Origin: Typhlomys cinereus
Lineage: Eukaryota; Chordata; Mammalia; Rodentia; Platacanthomyidae
NCBI GenBank assembly: GCA_023101885.1
Contig: JALPQD010000640.1
Coordinates: forward strand, 227,614-291,613
DNA: 64,000 nt
Reading direction: 5' to 3'
Below, in pieces: positions 1-9,835 of this stretch (the first letter of the stretch is position 1; every line of letters starts with the position of its first letter). The position numbers were made by a program, and so were the translations under genes. Under the pieces are notes generated by a model, which was not told the origin of the DNA, made no database searches, and saw nothing but the letters and a program-made list of their open reading frames with translations.

Positions 1-455
1 ACAATTCTAGCACTACCATACTTGGGAAGAGATCAAACAAATCAATGACAACATACCACAGAATTACCTGCACATCTATGTTTACCTTGGTACTATTCAT
101 GATAGCCAAGTTATGGAATCAATTTAGATGACCATCAACAGATAAATGGATAAAGAAAACATGACACATACACAGTGTTATTCAGCCATAAAAAAAAACT
201 CTAAGTTTTGCAGGAAAACAAATGGAACTAGAGGCCACTGTGTGAAGTGAAATAAGCCAGATTCACAAAACAACTATTACATATTTTTCTCATATAGGGA
301 ATCTTTAAAAGAAAAAGACATGGAAAAAAAAAGAAAAAGACATGAAAGTAGAAAGAGAACTATTAGGGACTATAAAGGGTGGAAAGTAAGAAGAAATAAA
401 TGTGGGTAATGGTAGAGGTAAGCTCAATCAAAGTGCCTTATATACATGCATGAAA
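1..455 (+). mobile_element. L1 ORF2 3' end and 3' UTR (old, 5' cut by window edge)
   Basis: The plus strand matches the L1 ORF2 C-terminal coding pattern: a segment equivalent to 'tatggaatcaa...catcaacagataaatggataaag...cacagtgttattcagccataaaaa', then 'gtgaagtgaaataagccag'. It continues into a purine-rich 3' UTR and an end resembling rodent Lx-type L1 ('tatacatgcatgaaaat'). The frame is broken, so it is a dead remnant. The call rests on the known conservation of this part of L1; the subfamily is uncertain. Confidence 0.8.
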
Positions 456-1054
456 ATATAAGGAAATCCAGCATTTTATGCAATTTGTGTATACTAATAA
501 ATATTTCAATTATACTTTTATTAACCAGAAATAATCATTGCTATTTTTCAATTTTTCCATTATTTTGTAGTTTACATTTTTTTCTGTGTACCGTATTAAG
601 AATTTTTCTATACTACCTTCTAATGATCACCATTCTATTGCATGACTGTGTCACAAATAACTTTTCTCTTGTTTGGCCACAAAGATAATTTCTATATTTT
701 CTCCTTATAAATAATGCTGTAAGAAAACAGTACAGTGACACAAATAAGTTACAGCCTCCTTGTGACACAAATAAGTTACAGCCTCCTTAGAGGATAGAAA
801 ATCTGAGCTGGCAATAGTGGAAGAGGACAGAAAGAACATCTGGGGCAAGATGAATGAGGCCAGCTTAGGGAGTCTAATTTTAGAATGTTTCATTGGCATA
901 TAATTATTGGTGAATCATAGGATGAAAGAAGATGAATTAGATATATGAGTTGAAGAGGTAGATGAGGGCAGACTAGTGGAGGGTCTTGAAGAACTTCCCC
1001 TGTAGGGCCTTGAAAGGAGCAGGACTTGAATTCAAGTGAAGATTTCCACAATGA
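456..1054. other. AT-rich spacer, no gene seen
   Basis: I recognise no coding sequence or repeat family here apart from the 27-base tandem duplication listed separately. Short open frames have no codon structure or homology I can see. Confidence 0.5.
735..788. repeat. Perfect 27-base tandem duplication
   Basis: The 27-base unit beginning gtgacacaaataagttacag occurs twice with no mismatch and no spacer (735-761 and 762-788). A partial relative (gtgtcacaaataact) lies near 648. Perfect identity suggests a recent event. Confidence 0.95.
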
Positions 1055-1326
1055 GGGCTGGAGAGATAACTCAGAGGTTAAGCCTGTGCCTCACAAGCAG
1101 AAGGACCTAAGTTTGGATCCCGGATCCCATGGCAGCTATCTGTCCTTTCATTCCTGGAAGGCAGAGTCTGGGAATCCCCAGAGTGAAACTAAAAAAAGGA
1201 GGTAGAAGTAATCCAGGATGATTCCTGAACTCATCCTTTGGGTCTTCATAGGCACCAAAATGTATAATACTGAAAAAAACTTAGACATATCCTATACAGG
1301 GGGGGGAAAGAGAGAGAGAGAGAGAA
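1055..1326 (+). mobile_element. B2-like tRNA-derived SINE, with A/G-rich tail
   Basis: It begins gggctggagagataactcag (A-box region), then a B-box-like 'gtttggatccc', the body motif 'ggaggtagaagtaatccagg' and a degenerate tail ending in (GA)n at 1308-1326. This is the family that recurs about 17 times in the window. It is tRNA-derived by architecture; the family name is my description. Confidence 0.8.
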
Positions 1327-1479
1327 TGAATAAGAAAAACTTCCTTGAGATCCTCCTACCAGAAGTTATAGTTAATTTTTAAAAAATTCCCAATAACATG
1401 TGTATGATACTACCTAATGAGCTGTTAGTCATAGAGGTCTCTAAAGTCTCTAAACCTGTGTATGTTTTTGTTGTTGTTC

Positions 1480-2545
1480 TTGGTTGTCTTCTAGAACCTA
1501 ATATTAAGACCTTATTGCTTGAAAACACTGCACAAGTGGACCACAGGACATGGATAAAACTAGCTGGGATGGACCTGGAAATTTGGCAATCACAGTATCA
1601 CCCACTTGCGAATGTTGCAAGCTACAATAGCAACTACTCTGGAAAGAGGTGACTATTACTGCAATAATGGCACGAATGGAATGACGGTAATAAGCTATTT
1701 TGTGATTTGATTCAAGGCCCACTCTTTTGATAGGGAATACATGCCTGGAACCCATGAAGGAGAGATCATAGGCCCAGGAAGAAACAAACTACTAAGGTTT
1801 AGCTATAAATATCTGACAGTAAACTGCCATCTAAACACTTAACATTTTACCCATAAGATTAGAGATGCTCTCAGCATTCAACCATGAAGCATCCATTTGC
1901 AATGCAAATGTTTAATACAAAGAATTGTGACCAGTAAAAATGCAGAGAATTAGTGACTGTGAACTCTCAGTCCTAAACAGGACATCAAAATCACATCCTA
2001 CACTGAAGTTCAGGGCATTTCACAGAAGAGGGTGAAAGAATATAAGAGGGTGTAAGAATATAAGAGCCTGAGAGTGGGAGGGGGCTGTCAGTCAGCATTC
2101 TCTGGTTATGGTAGGGCTGCTACAAGAATTCACTGCAGCTCTATCTACTTCACAAGATTGAACAAGATTTTGTCTGTCAACATTTCAACCATGAGACTGA
2201 GGAAAGATGTCAAAAGGCACTTTACCTCTCTGAGAAACTATTGAAGGTTAGTGCCAGACAGGAGTAGGTGAGATACTTTCCTCACTGATTTATCCACTGA
2301 TAAGTCATCTATATCTCAGCAAGTATTCAAGTACTTGCCCATATAGGCATACCAGATGAAACCAAGTAGACCATACAAGCAAAAAGATGTGAAAATATGA
2401 GGGAGACTGGCTGGAAAGGACAAAGTATTTAGTGAGAAATGAGTGGGGGATTGAATATTATGTTACATGGTAATAGGAAGGGGTGAAAATGACATAAAGT
2501 CATTGTATTCATGTATGAAAGTTTCAAACATAAAAAATTAAAAAT
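1480..2545 (+). mobile_element. L1 3' UTR, Lx-like
   Basis: Scattered matches to rodent Lx-type L1 3' UTR include a 'gtgactattactgcaataatgg' relative near 1650 and a terminal part with 'tgatttatccactgataagt', 'gcataccagatgaaacc' and 'cattgtattcatgtatgaaa' before A-rich sequence. The same terminal part recurs at about 27,000-27,445, which supports one family. There is no coding potential. Confidence 0.6.
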
Positions 2546-2689
2546 ATAAGTTCTGAGTAAAACATACTCCAAGGATATATCATGTACAATGACACATTTC
2601 AGATATTAAAACAAATAGGCTAAAAGAATAGAAAGGTAAACATTTATATAGTGTGGCTACACTGGTTTTTCTATTTGTATACAAGAGAG

Positions 2690-2908
2690 CACTTTTGTGT
2701 GTGCACCTGTGAAGTTTTAAGGTTGATAGCAAGAATCATCCTGGATTGCTCTACCTCCTTATTGCTTTGCTTTGGTGTTTCCTAAGCTGTGCATTCCAGG
2801 CCACCACCATATCTGTCCAGCATTTTTACATGGAATCTGGAGATCCAACCTCAGGTCTTTCTGCTTATGAAGCAAAGACTTTAACCCTTGAGCCATCTCC
2901 CCAGTCCC
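2690..2908 (-). mobile_element. B2-like SINE, degraded
   Basis: Reverse-oriented copy: 'aatcatcctggattgctcta', 'tttttacatggaatctggag' and the terminal 'gagccatctccccagtccc', which is the reverse complement of the SINE start. The TG-rich tail side is short and eroded. Confidence 0.8.
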
Positions 2909-2944
2909 TACACTTATATTTAATATCAGCAAAATGGATGGCAG

Positions 2945-3255
2945 CATTTAATTATATCTGCTAACTTGACATGAGATAAAGGCATATGGGTACACCTAAG
3001 AAGAATTGTTTAGTTAAGGCAGGACTTTGGCAAGTCTGTAGAAGATTGTTTAGTTGTATAATTGATGTGGAAGAACTGGCCCAAAATGTGTGGGACCATT
3101 CCCCAGGCATATGGATAAAGATGGAGAAATTATTTTGCTCTGGCAAACTGACAATCTAGAAAGCAGCAATGGTCCTTGCTCTAGACTGTGGATATGGTGT
3201 GACCAATTCTTTTGGCTTCTGTTGGTAACTCTCCTGCTGTTATGATCATTATGAT
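2945..3255 (+). mobile_element. MaLR-like LTR fragment
   Basis: It shows the arrangement of rodent MaLR-type LTRs: 'tgctaacttgacatgagata', 'ttgtttagttaaggcagg', 'gggaccattccccagg', 'ggatatggtgtgacca' and 'ctcctgctgttatgat'. Similar blocks at 19,885, 20,580 and 52,812 align by eye. It is diverged and has lost its polyadenylation signal end. Confidence 0.5.
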
Positions 3256-3265
3256 ATTCATTCTC

Positions 3266-3336
3266 CTTTCTCTCTCTCTCCTCTCTCTCTTTCTCTCTCT
3301 TCCTTTCTTTCTTTAACTCTCTCTCAAAAATATTAA
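3266..3336. repeat. CT-rich low-complexity tract
   Basis: Imperfect (TCTC)n/(TTTC)n pyrimidine run on the plus strand. Confidence 0.85.
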
Positions 3337-3354
3337 AATACTCTGTTAGAGAAA

Positions 3355-4500
3355 TAGAAGCACACCATAAACAAAGAAAGCTTCAGTCTAACATCCCTAA
3401 TGAATACATATGCAAAAATTCAGAGCAAAATGTTAACAACTCAAATCCAGCAATATACACAGAGAAAAAGAATTATGTAGTATGAGGGCTGGGGCTGCAG
3501 CTCAGGGACCGAGTGTTTGCCAGCATGTAGGAGGCCCTGGGTTCAATCCTCAGTGCTATCAGGAAAAGAAAAGAATTATTTACTATGGACAAGAAAGATT
3601 ACTTTTCGGAAGGGAGAGTCTAGTTAATAGTTCCTGATCAATGTAACATAGTATGGTACATTAGTTAGGAATGTATTACACAGAATAAAGAACAACAAGA
3701 AAACAATCATTTGATTTGATGCATTAAAAAGGAACTAACAAAATCCAACACCTATTCATGACTTATTAAAAAAAAAAACTAAAAAATCCTCAACCAACTA
3801 ACAAAAGAAAACTTTCTGACCCTGATAAAGAACATTTAAAAGACACTTTTAATACGTTTTATGATGAAAGGGCAGGAACACAATGAAGATATTTACTTAT
3901 TACTTCTCTTCAACATTTTACTAGAGATTATAGCTGAGAAATTAAGTAAAAATATATAAGATACACAGATTGAGTTGAGTCAGAGAGAGTAGAAATGTCT
4001 TTGATGTAATCCTGTATGAGAAAAATAGCATGAAATACATCAAATACGCACATAAACACTAAATGGACTAATAGTTTACTCATTAGCACTACAGCATATA
4101 AAATCAATATATACACTGGCATCTGTACTTTTTGGAAAGAAAAATCAAAAAGTGATATCATTCACGATAACATCACAAAGAATAAAATAATTAGGAATAA
4201 ATTTTTAAAAAGAGGTGAAAGACTTTCACATTGAAAATGATAAAACATTTCTAATAAAAAAAGTTTAAATAAATGAAACATTTCAGGTTCATAGATTGAA
4301 AAGCCAGGAATTTTAAATGGTACTTCTCTCAAAATTGACATTAAATGCAATCTCCATTAAAATGGAAAGCAGTGTCATTTATGCAAATAAACAAGCTGAT
4401 CCAATATTCACGGAGGAATGTGAAAAATTAAGAATAGCCTCAAATACTTTTGAAAAATAACAAATTTGAGGATGCATACTTTCCAACTTGAATATTGATT
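3355..4500 (+). mobile_element. L1 ORF2 remnant (reverse-transcriptase region), decayed
   Basis: The plus strand follows L1 ORF2 through 'aatacatatgcaaaaattca...ttaacaa...caaatccagcaatataca', 'aaaatccaacacctattcatga' (the segment after the RT fingers), 'cttctcttcaacattttactagag' (just after where the catalytic FADD box should lie), 'atcacaaagaataaaataattagg' and 'cacattgaaaatgataaaac'. Frames are destroyed by indels and it is non-functional. An ID-like SINE interrupts it at 3485. Confidence 0.8.
3485..3568 (+). mobile_element. ID-like SINE with target-site duplication
   Basis: tRNA-Ala-like head 'agggctggggctgcagctca' and B-box 'ccctgggttcaatcctcag' with a short A-rich tail. The flanks 3466-3484 (aaaagaattatgtagtatg) and 3569-3587 (aaaagaattatttactatg) match at 17 of 19 positions, so this is an insertion into the L1. 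It is a SINE, not a tRNA gene, because the anticodon arm and acceptor pairing are not kept. Confidence 0.85.
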
Positions 4501-4554
4501 ACGCCAGGTCCTTTCCTTACCCAGAAGAATACCCCATTCATTAACAGCTACTCC

Positions 4555-4945
4555 TTGCCTAGAACCTGCAAGTGTGGCACACAGGCTGACTTTTCCCAAG
4601 ATTGTCTCACAGTTGTTGCTTTTTTCCTGGGGCAATGGGCAGTTTGGGTAGGGCTCAGACACTCATAGCAAGTAGAAAGAACTTCACAGGTGGTATCCAA
4701 CTGCTTGACTCCAAGCAGAAGATTCTTCACAGCAGAGAGGTTTATTGATCCAAAAGTCTGGTCATAGACTTCCAGCTCTGGCTGCCAGAACCACTGTAGA
4801 AACTGCACGATTGGTTTGTATATTTACTGCCACTCTCAGAGGCAGGTGGTGTCTGAGGCAAGTCGGTGATACATGCCTGTCTGTATTTCCAAGAACTAGG
4901 AGGAACACACACTAAAATCCCCACACCCCTCCATTACAGTGAACA
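4555..4945 (-). mobile_element. Possible solo ERV LTR
   Basis: Read on the minus strand this block has a TATA-like 'gcagtaaatatacaa', then an AATAAA at about 4,740-4,745 followed by a U5-like region, and it starts near TGTAATGG/TGTGGGG. That order (promoter-like element, AATAAA, downstream part) is typical of an LTR. I recognise no specific family and see no clear target-site duplication, so this is inference from layout. Confidence 0.3.
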
Positions 4946-5570
4946 TTTTCTTCAATACACTGCTTGTGAGACAACGTAAGTTTTAAAAATTACAATAAGT
5001 AACCATATTTACTTCTCATGATTGTTGTGAAAATGTTTTGCATAACTTATGGCTGCCACTATAATTATCACTAGTTTCTTAATAAGGAAGAATTGGAAGT
5101 TGACATGGCAATATTTGTCCATGATGTTTATATTTCTTGTGAATCTTTATAGTTACTTAATGTAAAATCAACTGCATATATGTTTTAGTATCATAAGTTC
5201 TGACAAAGGCAATATCAACCTAAGAAGCAGGTATAAAAGACCAGTGTATGAGAATGGATTGTGGACGTTTTTTCTGAATATGAGAATTCATATTTTCATT
5301 ATACAGTCAAATATCTAGCTTTTTTATTCATAAAATTTGCTGGAAGTGTACTATGATCATTTAACATAGAACATTTTGGGCAATAATCTGTTTAAAATCC
5401 TTAATAAAGCAATCGCACGAACATTATTCAAAATTCATTCAACTAATGCACTGAAAATGTGTTTTTCGCGATTATTAAGAAGCTCTTCAGAGTTGCTTTC
5501 ATAACAGAGAGGTTCCTAGCCTAACTTCCCCAAATGCCTTGTTTTGCAACTCGATAGGCACCCTTGCTCT
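4946..5570. other. Unique-looking DNA upstream of the CpG block
   Basis: No repeat family or coding sequence recognised. AT-rich until about 5,450, then composition rises toward the CpG-rich block. Confidence 0.45.
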
Positions 5571-5814
5571 GGAGGGGCAGACAAAGGGTAAAATCGGATC
5601 AGAGAACATTTAGTAGATATTACCGAAAGAAGGCAGCACTACAGTCTTGCAAAAGCAGAATTCTTCCTTGCACTCCGTGACTGAGCAAAGTGAGACACGA
5701 TGAAATCTAGACACCGAGTGAGTGACAGATCCAGGGCTGGAAGATCCAGTTGAGTTTGAAACAATGTACACTGAGCGGCAGTCCCAGCACGGCTTGCTCC
5801 AGCTCATTCACAGC

Positions 5815-6340
5815 TCTAGGCCCGAAAGGCCCAATGCTGATCTCTAGGGGGACTGTGTCGCAAAACTAGCACAAATCGTGACGAAAGCCTTGCTGCAAAG
5901 CAGGAGTGTCCTCCTACGCCAGGGTAAGGTGAGTACCAACACCCAAGGAAGGAGCCTCCCGGGTGGAGGCTGCTACCACCACTGTGCCAGGCCCGGAACA
6001 AGAGCCTAGGCCCACTCGTACGTCGCGACCACCCAAGAAACCCCTGTCCCCTACTAGAGGGGCGGCATCTACCTGAGCTGAAAGTCGAGACTCTGAACTC
6101 AGCAGAGCGGGCGCAAAAGCCAGCAAAGAGGGACTGGGGTGAAGCCTCGCCCCGCCTTTACTTTTTACGCCCTTCCCCCACCCAGGTCGGGCTGGCGCTC
6201 CCCTCCCCCAGTTCGCTCCCGCCCTGCCAGGGAGCCTCAGGCCCCGCCCTGCCCCTTCCGGCTTCGTGAATGGGTGCCTCGCAGGGGCTCCCTAAAGACT
6301 CCTATCCGGAAGGATCAGATCCTGCAGTAGGTCGCGATCT
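5815..6340. promoter_or_regulatory. CpG-island-like promoter candidate
   Basis: I count about 29 CpG dinucleotides between about 5,820 and 6,335, against a near absence elsewhere in the window outside young SINEs and L1 ends. GC-box-like cores (gccccgcc or its complement) occur near 6,148 and 6,241, with a related cccgccct near 6,220 and a ggggcggc near 6,058. There is no TATA box, which suits a CpG-island promoter. A + strand splice donor (5929) and a weaker minus-strand CAG|GTAGAT (about 6,073) lie inside it, so direction of transcription is not settled. It is not a known repeat. Confidence 0.65.
5924..5934 (+). other. Candidate splice donor(s) ending a first exon
   Basis: AAG|GTGAGT (intron starting 5929) matches the donor consensus exactly. 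Five bases upstream, a second GT (GTAAGG at 5924) could serve as an alternative donor. Location within the CpG-rich block makes this a plausible end of a 5' non-coding exon. The region upstream has no convincing coding frame: the ATG at about 5,834 meets a stop after 11 codons. Confidence 0.4.
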
Positions 6341-7510
6341 TTGAATAGGTGTGGAGATACAGGTCAGGGAAGAAAAAAGACAGGCCCGGGACCCCAGTGT
6401 ATGTAAGCCCCAGGCTGCCTGCCCGCTTTGCAGTGCACCTCTAAAATCTCACTGTGTTACTACTATTGCTGGTAATTCATTGCGTTCCCTAGAACTACAT
6501 TCTACGATTATCTCTATGGTATTTTTTTTTTTTAAATCTTACCTGTGTCACGTATCACTTCTGGACTTCCACTGATTGAATTGAAAATCTTGAATCAAAG
6601 GTCCAGATTCAGGGAATGAATACGGCGAAAATTAGAAAGAGAATAAACCTTTAGAAATGACATATTTTGCAGGTAAAAAGTTAATCTGGTATAAAGGCAA
6701 AAAAGAAAATAGTATGTGAGATTTGAGATGAACCAAAGAAGAAAAATCTTGCTCTCTGTAGGAAACTCCATAATTTTTCCCTGGAATTCTTTCAGTACTT
6801 ACTAATTTGGAGAATTGATAGTCATTAATTTTTACTCAATTTACATATTAATTCCTCTGTGATTTCTTCAGTATCTTTTCCAAATAAATTTACATTCTCT
6901 TTTTCTATTGATTCCATATACCACATATATACCACTAACTCTGGATTATATTTTCTCTATTGGCTATTCCTGAATTATACAACAGAAACAGAAAGTTTGC
7001 ATTTCTCCAATTTGTTTTCTATGCATAAATGAATTATTTAATTAATATTTGATAACAATTGCCTAGAAATACTAAATATACCCAAAATGTGAATTAATGC
7101 TAAGAAGAATAACTGAAAAGGGCAAAGCCCTACTTTTAATCTGGTTGATATTTGTTCATGACATGTGACACAGGTACAATTAAAAAAAACTGTATGACTC
7201 CATACAGTCTTTCAGATATAGCACTAATCTCTGGGTAGAAAATAAAGCCAAAATCTTGACTGTGCCCTTATGATCTTATGCTTAATAAACAAAATTGTTG
7301 TTGAGCAGGCAAATGGGGAAAGATAGTACAGTTCAAGCAGAGGGAATAGCATGATCCAAAGTCCCATAATAGGAAGGAGCTTGATAGCCGTAATTAAAGT
7401 GATGACTGAGATCAGTAAAGATAAAGTAAAATTAACAGATATAAAGTAACCAGGAATGGGCAAGAAGTTGATCATCAAAACCTATTTCAGAGTCATAAAA
7501 AGAAATCAGT
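6341..7510. other. AT-rich unique DNA, no gene seen
   Basis: No family recognised. Small open frames are uninformative. Confidence 0.5.
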
Positions 7511-7514
7511 TACC

Positions 7515-7740
7515 TTTTTAATAGCAAAGAACACTTACAAAACCCACACTGTATGCCAAACATTAGCTTAAATGTTATTTTGATAATAAATATTTATGAC
7601 AGATTACATTATTCCTATTTTTAGGGTAAGATAACAAAGATACAGATAGGTTACACAAAATTTCACCAGGATCACATGGCAGTTAAACTTCCAAACTGAG
7701 ATTCAAATCTAACTAAGTAATCATACCTCACTCTATAAAA
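7515..7740 (+). mobile_element. MIR (ancient tRNA-derived SINE)
   Basis: Order of conserved MIR blocks: 'ctgtatgccaaacattagctt', a middle equivalent to 'attattcctatttttagggtaag', 'atcacatggcagttaaact' and 'gagattcaaatct'. Sense orientation. Diverged, as expected of an element that predates placental mammals. Confidence 0.8.
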
Positions 7741-7765
7741 ATTTTAAAAGAAACTTTTTTTTTCA

Positions 7766-7856
7766 GGGCTGAGTAGATAGCTTAGATGGTAAAGTACCTA
7801 TCATAAAAGCATGAAGACCTGAGTTTAGATGCCCAGAGCCCATTTTAAATCTGGGC
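7766..7856 (+). mobile_element. B-type (B3/B4-like) SINE head fragment
   Basis: 'cagggctgagtagatagctt' through 'gaagacctgagtttagatgccc' is a degenerate A-box/B-box pair. The element is broken off by the next SINE. Confidence 0.6.
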
Positions 7857-8120
7857 ATGGACTGGAAAGATGACTAAGAAGTTAAAGTGCATACTGTACG
7901 AACGAAAGCACTGGAGTTCAGATCTTTAGATCCCATGTTAAAATGGCAGGTGGACATGGTGGCCTGTCTGTAATTGAGACTTGGAGTTCCCAAAGCAAGC
8001 TGGCTAACCAGTCTAGCCCTGTTAGAGAGTTCTCTGTCTTAAAAAAGACTATAGCAGAAGAACGATTAAGAATGAATTTCAATATAACCTCTGGCCTACA
8101 CACACACACACGTGTGTGTG
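7857..8120 (+). mobile_element. B4-like composite SINE
   Basis: Head 'ctggaaagatgactaagaag' with B-box-like 'ggagttcagatctttagatc', followed by a B1-like part ('gacatggtggcctgtctgt', 'ctggctaaccagtctagcc', 'tctctgtcttaaaaaag') and ending 'aacctctggcctacacacac'. This head-plus-B1 arrangement is the rodent B4 plan. Confidence 0.65.
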
Positions 8121-8125
8121 ATTGC

Positions 8126-8237
8126 AGGTGCCCATAACCCTAACAACTAGGTGTTTGGAGACAGGTAGATCACTGAAGCTCACTGGCCAGGCAGCCTGGC
8201 TAAATTAATGTCATTCAGATTTGGTTAGAGATTCTGT
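8126..8237 (+). mobile_element. B4-like B1-part fragment
   Basis: 'gcaggtgcccataaccctaa', 'gagacaggtagatcactgaa', 'ccaggcagcctggctaaat' and 'agagattctgtcgaaag' follow the B1-derived half of B4. It runs directly into the GAAA tract, which probably grew from its A-rich tail. Confidence 0.55.
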
Positions 8238-8428
8238 CGAAAGAAAGAAAGGAAAGAAAGAGAGAAAGAGAGAAAGAGAGAAAGAGAGAAAGAGAGAGAG
8301 AGAGAGAGAAAGAGAAAGAGAAAGAGAGAAAGAGAAAGAAAGAAAGAAAGAGAGAGAGAGAAAGAAAGAAAAAGAAAGAAAGAAAGAAAGAAAAGAAAGA
8401 AAGAAAGAAAGAAAGAGAAAGATGGAGA
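8237..8428 (+). repeat. Long (GAAA)n/(GA)n polypurine tract
   Basis: About 190 bases of essentially pure A/G on the plus strand, mixing GAAA and GAGA units. Frames across it give only low-complexity Ser/Leu/Phe or Arg/Glu/Lys strings and are not genes. Confidence 0.97.
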
Positions 8429-8517
8429 GCAATTAACCAAGGAATGACACCTGATGTCAACTCTGAGGCTCCATATTTTTATACATGCATGTGCACATAC
8501 CTATAGTTAACAGGTAC

Positions 8518-8518
<1 letters not shown>

Positions 8519-8568
<50 letters not shown>

Positions 8569-8584
8569 ACACACACACACACAC
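8519..8584. repeat. (AC)n microsatellite
   Basis: About 33 AC units with one T interruption near 8,564. Confidence 0.97.
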
Positions 8585-8759
8585 CTTACAACAAAATATG
8601 TTCACTGGCCCTAGATACTTGACATCTACAATAAACCATACTAAGAGAGCATCAATAAAAAATATTCATTGCTGATGTGATCTTTGTTCTGTGATACCAT
8701 TCAGAAATAGTGATTCCACAGCAGTGGAAAAGGAAAAAGTAGATGTTCTGAGTGCACTT

Positions 8760-9240
8760 TGCAGCACACTCATGAAATTTTGGGCAAAGACTCACTTCTT
8801 TGCCTTCTACTTCCTATTTCATAAATAGGTATAATAAATGTTTTAAATTTATTTGTGTGTGTGTGTGTGTGTGTGTGTATCAGAGGACACTGTGTGTCCC
8901 TGTGGTGGACCAAGGGTGACTTCAGGAATCATCCTGTATTGTTTCTACCTCCTCTACCTACACCTGTTTCCCAGGCTCCTCCCTCTAGGGCCAAAAGTGC
9001 AGACTGCCACCATTTCCACCTGGTGTTTTTATGTGGAACCTGGGATCCAAACTCAGGACCTTCAACTTTCAAGGCAGAGTCTTAACCTCTAAGCCATCTC
9101 TCCAGCCCTAAATAGGTATAATAATAGTGTCTAGCTCACAAAACTGTAAAAATTAAATGAGACAAGGTATGTATCTGTGCCCATCACACAGTGTCAATGA
9201 ATATTAGCTGCTGTTAATTGATACTGCATTTTAGTGACTG
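8760..9240 (+). mobile_element. MIR, split by a B2-like SINE
   Basis: Left part: 'ttttgggcaaagactcactt' and 'ctacttcctatttcataaat'. Right part: 'ataataatagtgtctagctc', 'taaaaattaaatgagacaag', 'cacacagtgtcaatgaatat'. These are successive MIR blocks (splice-like 'gggcaagtcactt' to 'attaaatgagat' to 'agtaaatattagc'). The SINE at 8,837-9,108 separates them. Confidence 0.75.
8837..9108 (-). mobile_element. B2-like SINE with 15-base target-site duplication
   Basis: Reverse copy: (TG)n tail end at 8,852-8,878, 'ggaatcatcctgtattgttt', 'ggtgtttttatgtggaacct', and terminal 'gccatctctccagccc'. Flanked by taaataggtataata at 8822-8836 and 9109-9123, identical. This proves insertion into the MIR. Confidence 0.93.
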
Positions 9241-9537
9241 AAGGACAGGAAATATGAGATTGAGTACAGATACAATTTGAGAATGGTGATCATGGAGTGT
9301 CAGATAAAGAGTGAAGGGTGGTAGAAGAAAAGTTTATTTTGTTTTCTTTGCGTTTGCACCATTTACAGTTTTTTGTCCTTCAGTCTGAGATAGCACTTAT
9401 TGTTAGATACAAAACATTGTTTTTATTTTAATTTTATTTTTTTCTTATTCTTTGAAACTTTCATATGCAAATAGAATGAATTTGTGTCTTTGACCCCACC
9501 CATACACACCCCCTCCATTCCCCTTCTCTCTCACACC

Positions 9538-9539
<2 letters not shown>

Positions 9540-9586
<47 letters not shown>
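9540..9586. repeat. (TG)n microsatellite
   Basis: About 23 uninterrupted TG units. Confidence 0.97.
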
Positions 9587-9587
<1 letters not shown>

Positions 9588-9671
9588 CAACTCACATAGT
9601 GTCTTGTACAGTGAGTATGTTGAAAAATATTTGTGGAACAAGTTAAATAAATGGTTGGATTAAAAACTAAG

Positions 9672-9778
9672 AACAGATAGGTATAGTTGTACATACCTGT
9701 AATCTTAGCACTTAGGAAACTGGATCAGGAAGATCATAAATTTGAGGCCAGGCGCTGTTACACAATGAGACCCAGTCT

Positions 9779-9816
<38 letters not shown>

Positions 9817-9835
9817 AAGGAAAGAAACAAAAAAT
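9672..9835 (+). mobile_element. B1-like SINE with long A tail
   Basis: 'aggtatagttgtacatacct', 'gtaatcttagcacttaggaa', 'aatttgaggccaggcg' and 'gagacccagtctc' are the B1/7SL-derived order. It is followed by a run of about 35 A (9,780-9,814). Confidence 0.8.

Noticed and set aside
3485..3568. tRNA gene
   Set aside because: A- and B-box-like parts exist, but tail, target-site duplication and lost pairing mark an ID-like SINE.
5914..6126. 70-codon minus-strand frame in the CpG-rich block
   Set aside because: GC-rich DNA has few stops; there is no motif or supporting start, so I keep only the promoter call.
8211..8460. Four overlapping 71-81-codon frames on both strands
   Set aside because: They are translations of the GAAA/GA purine tract into low-complexity strings; no gene.
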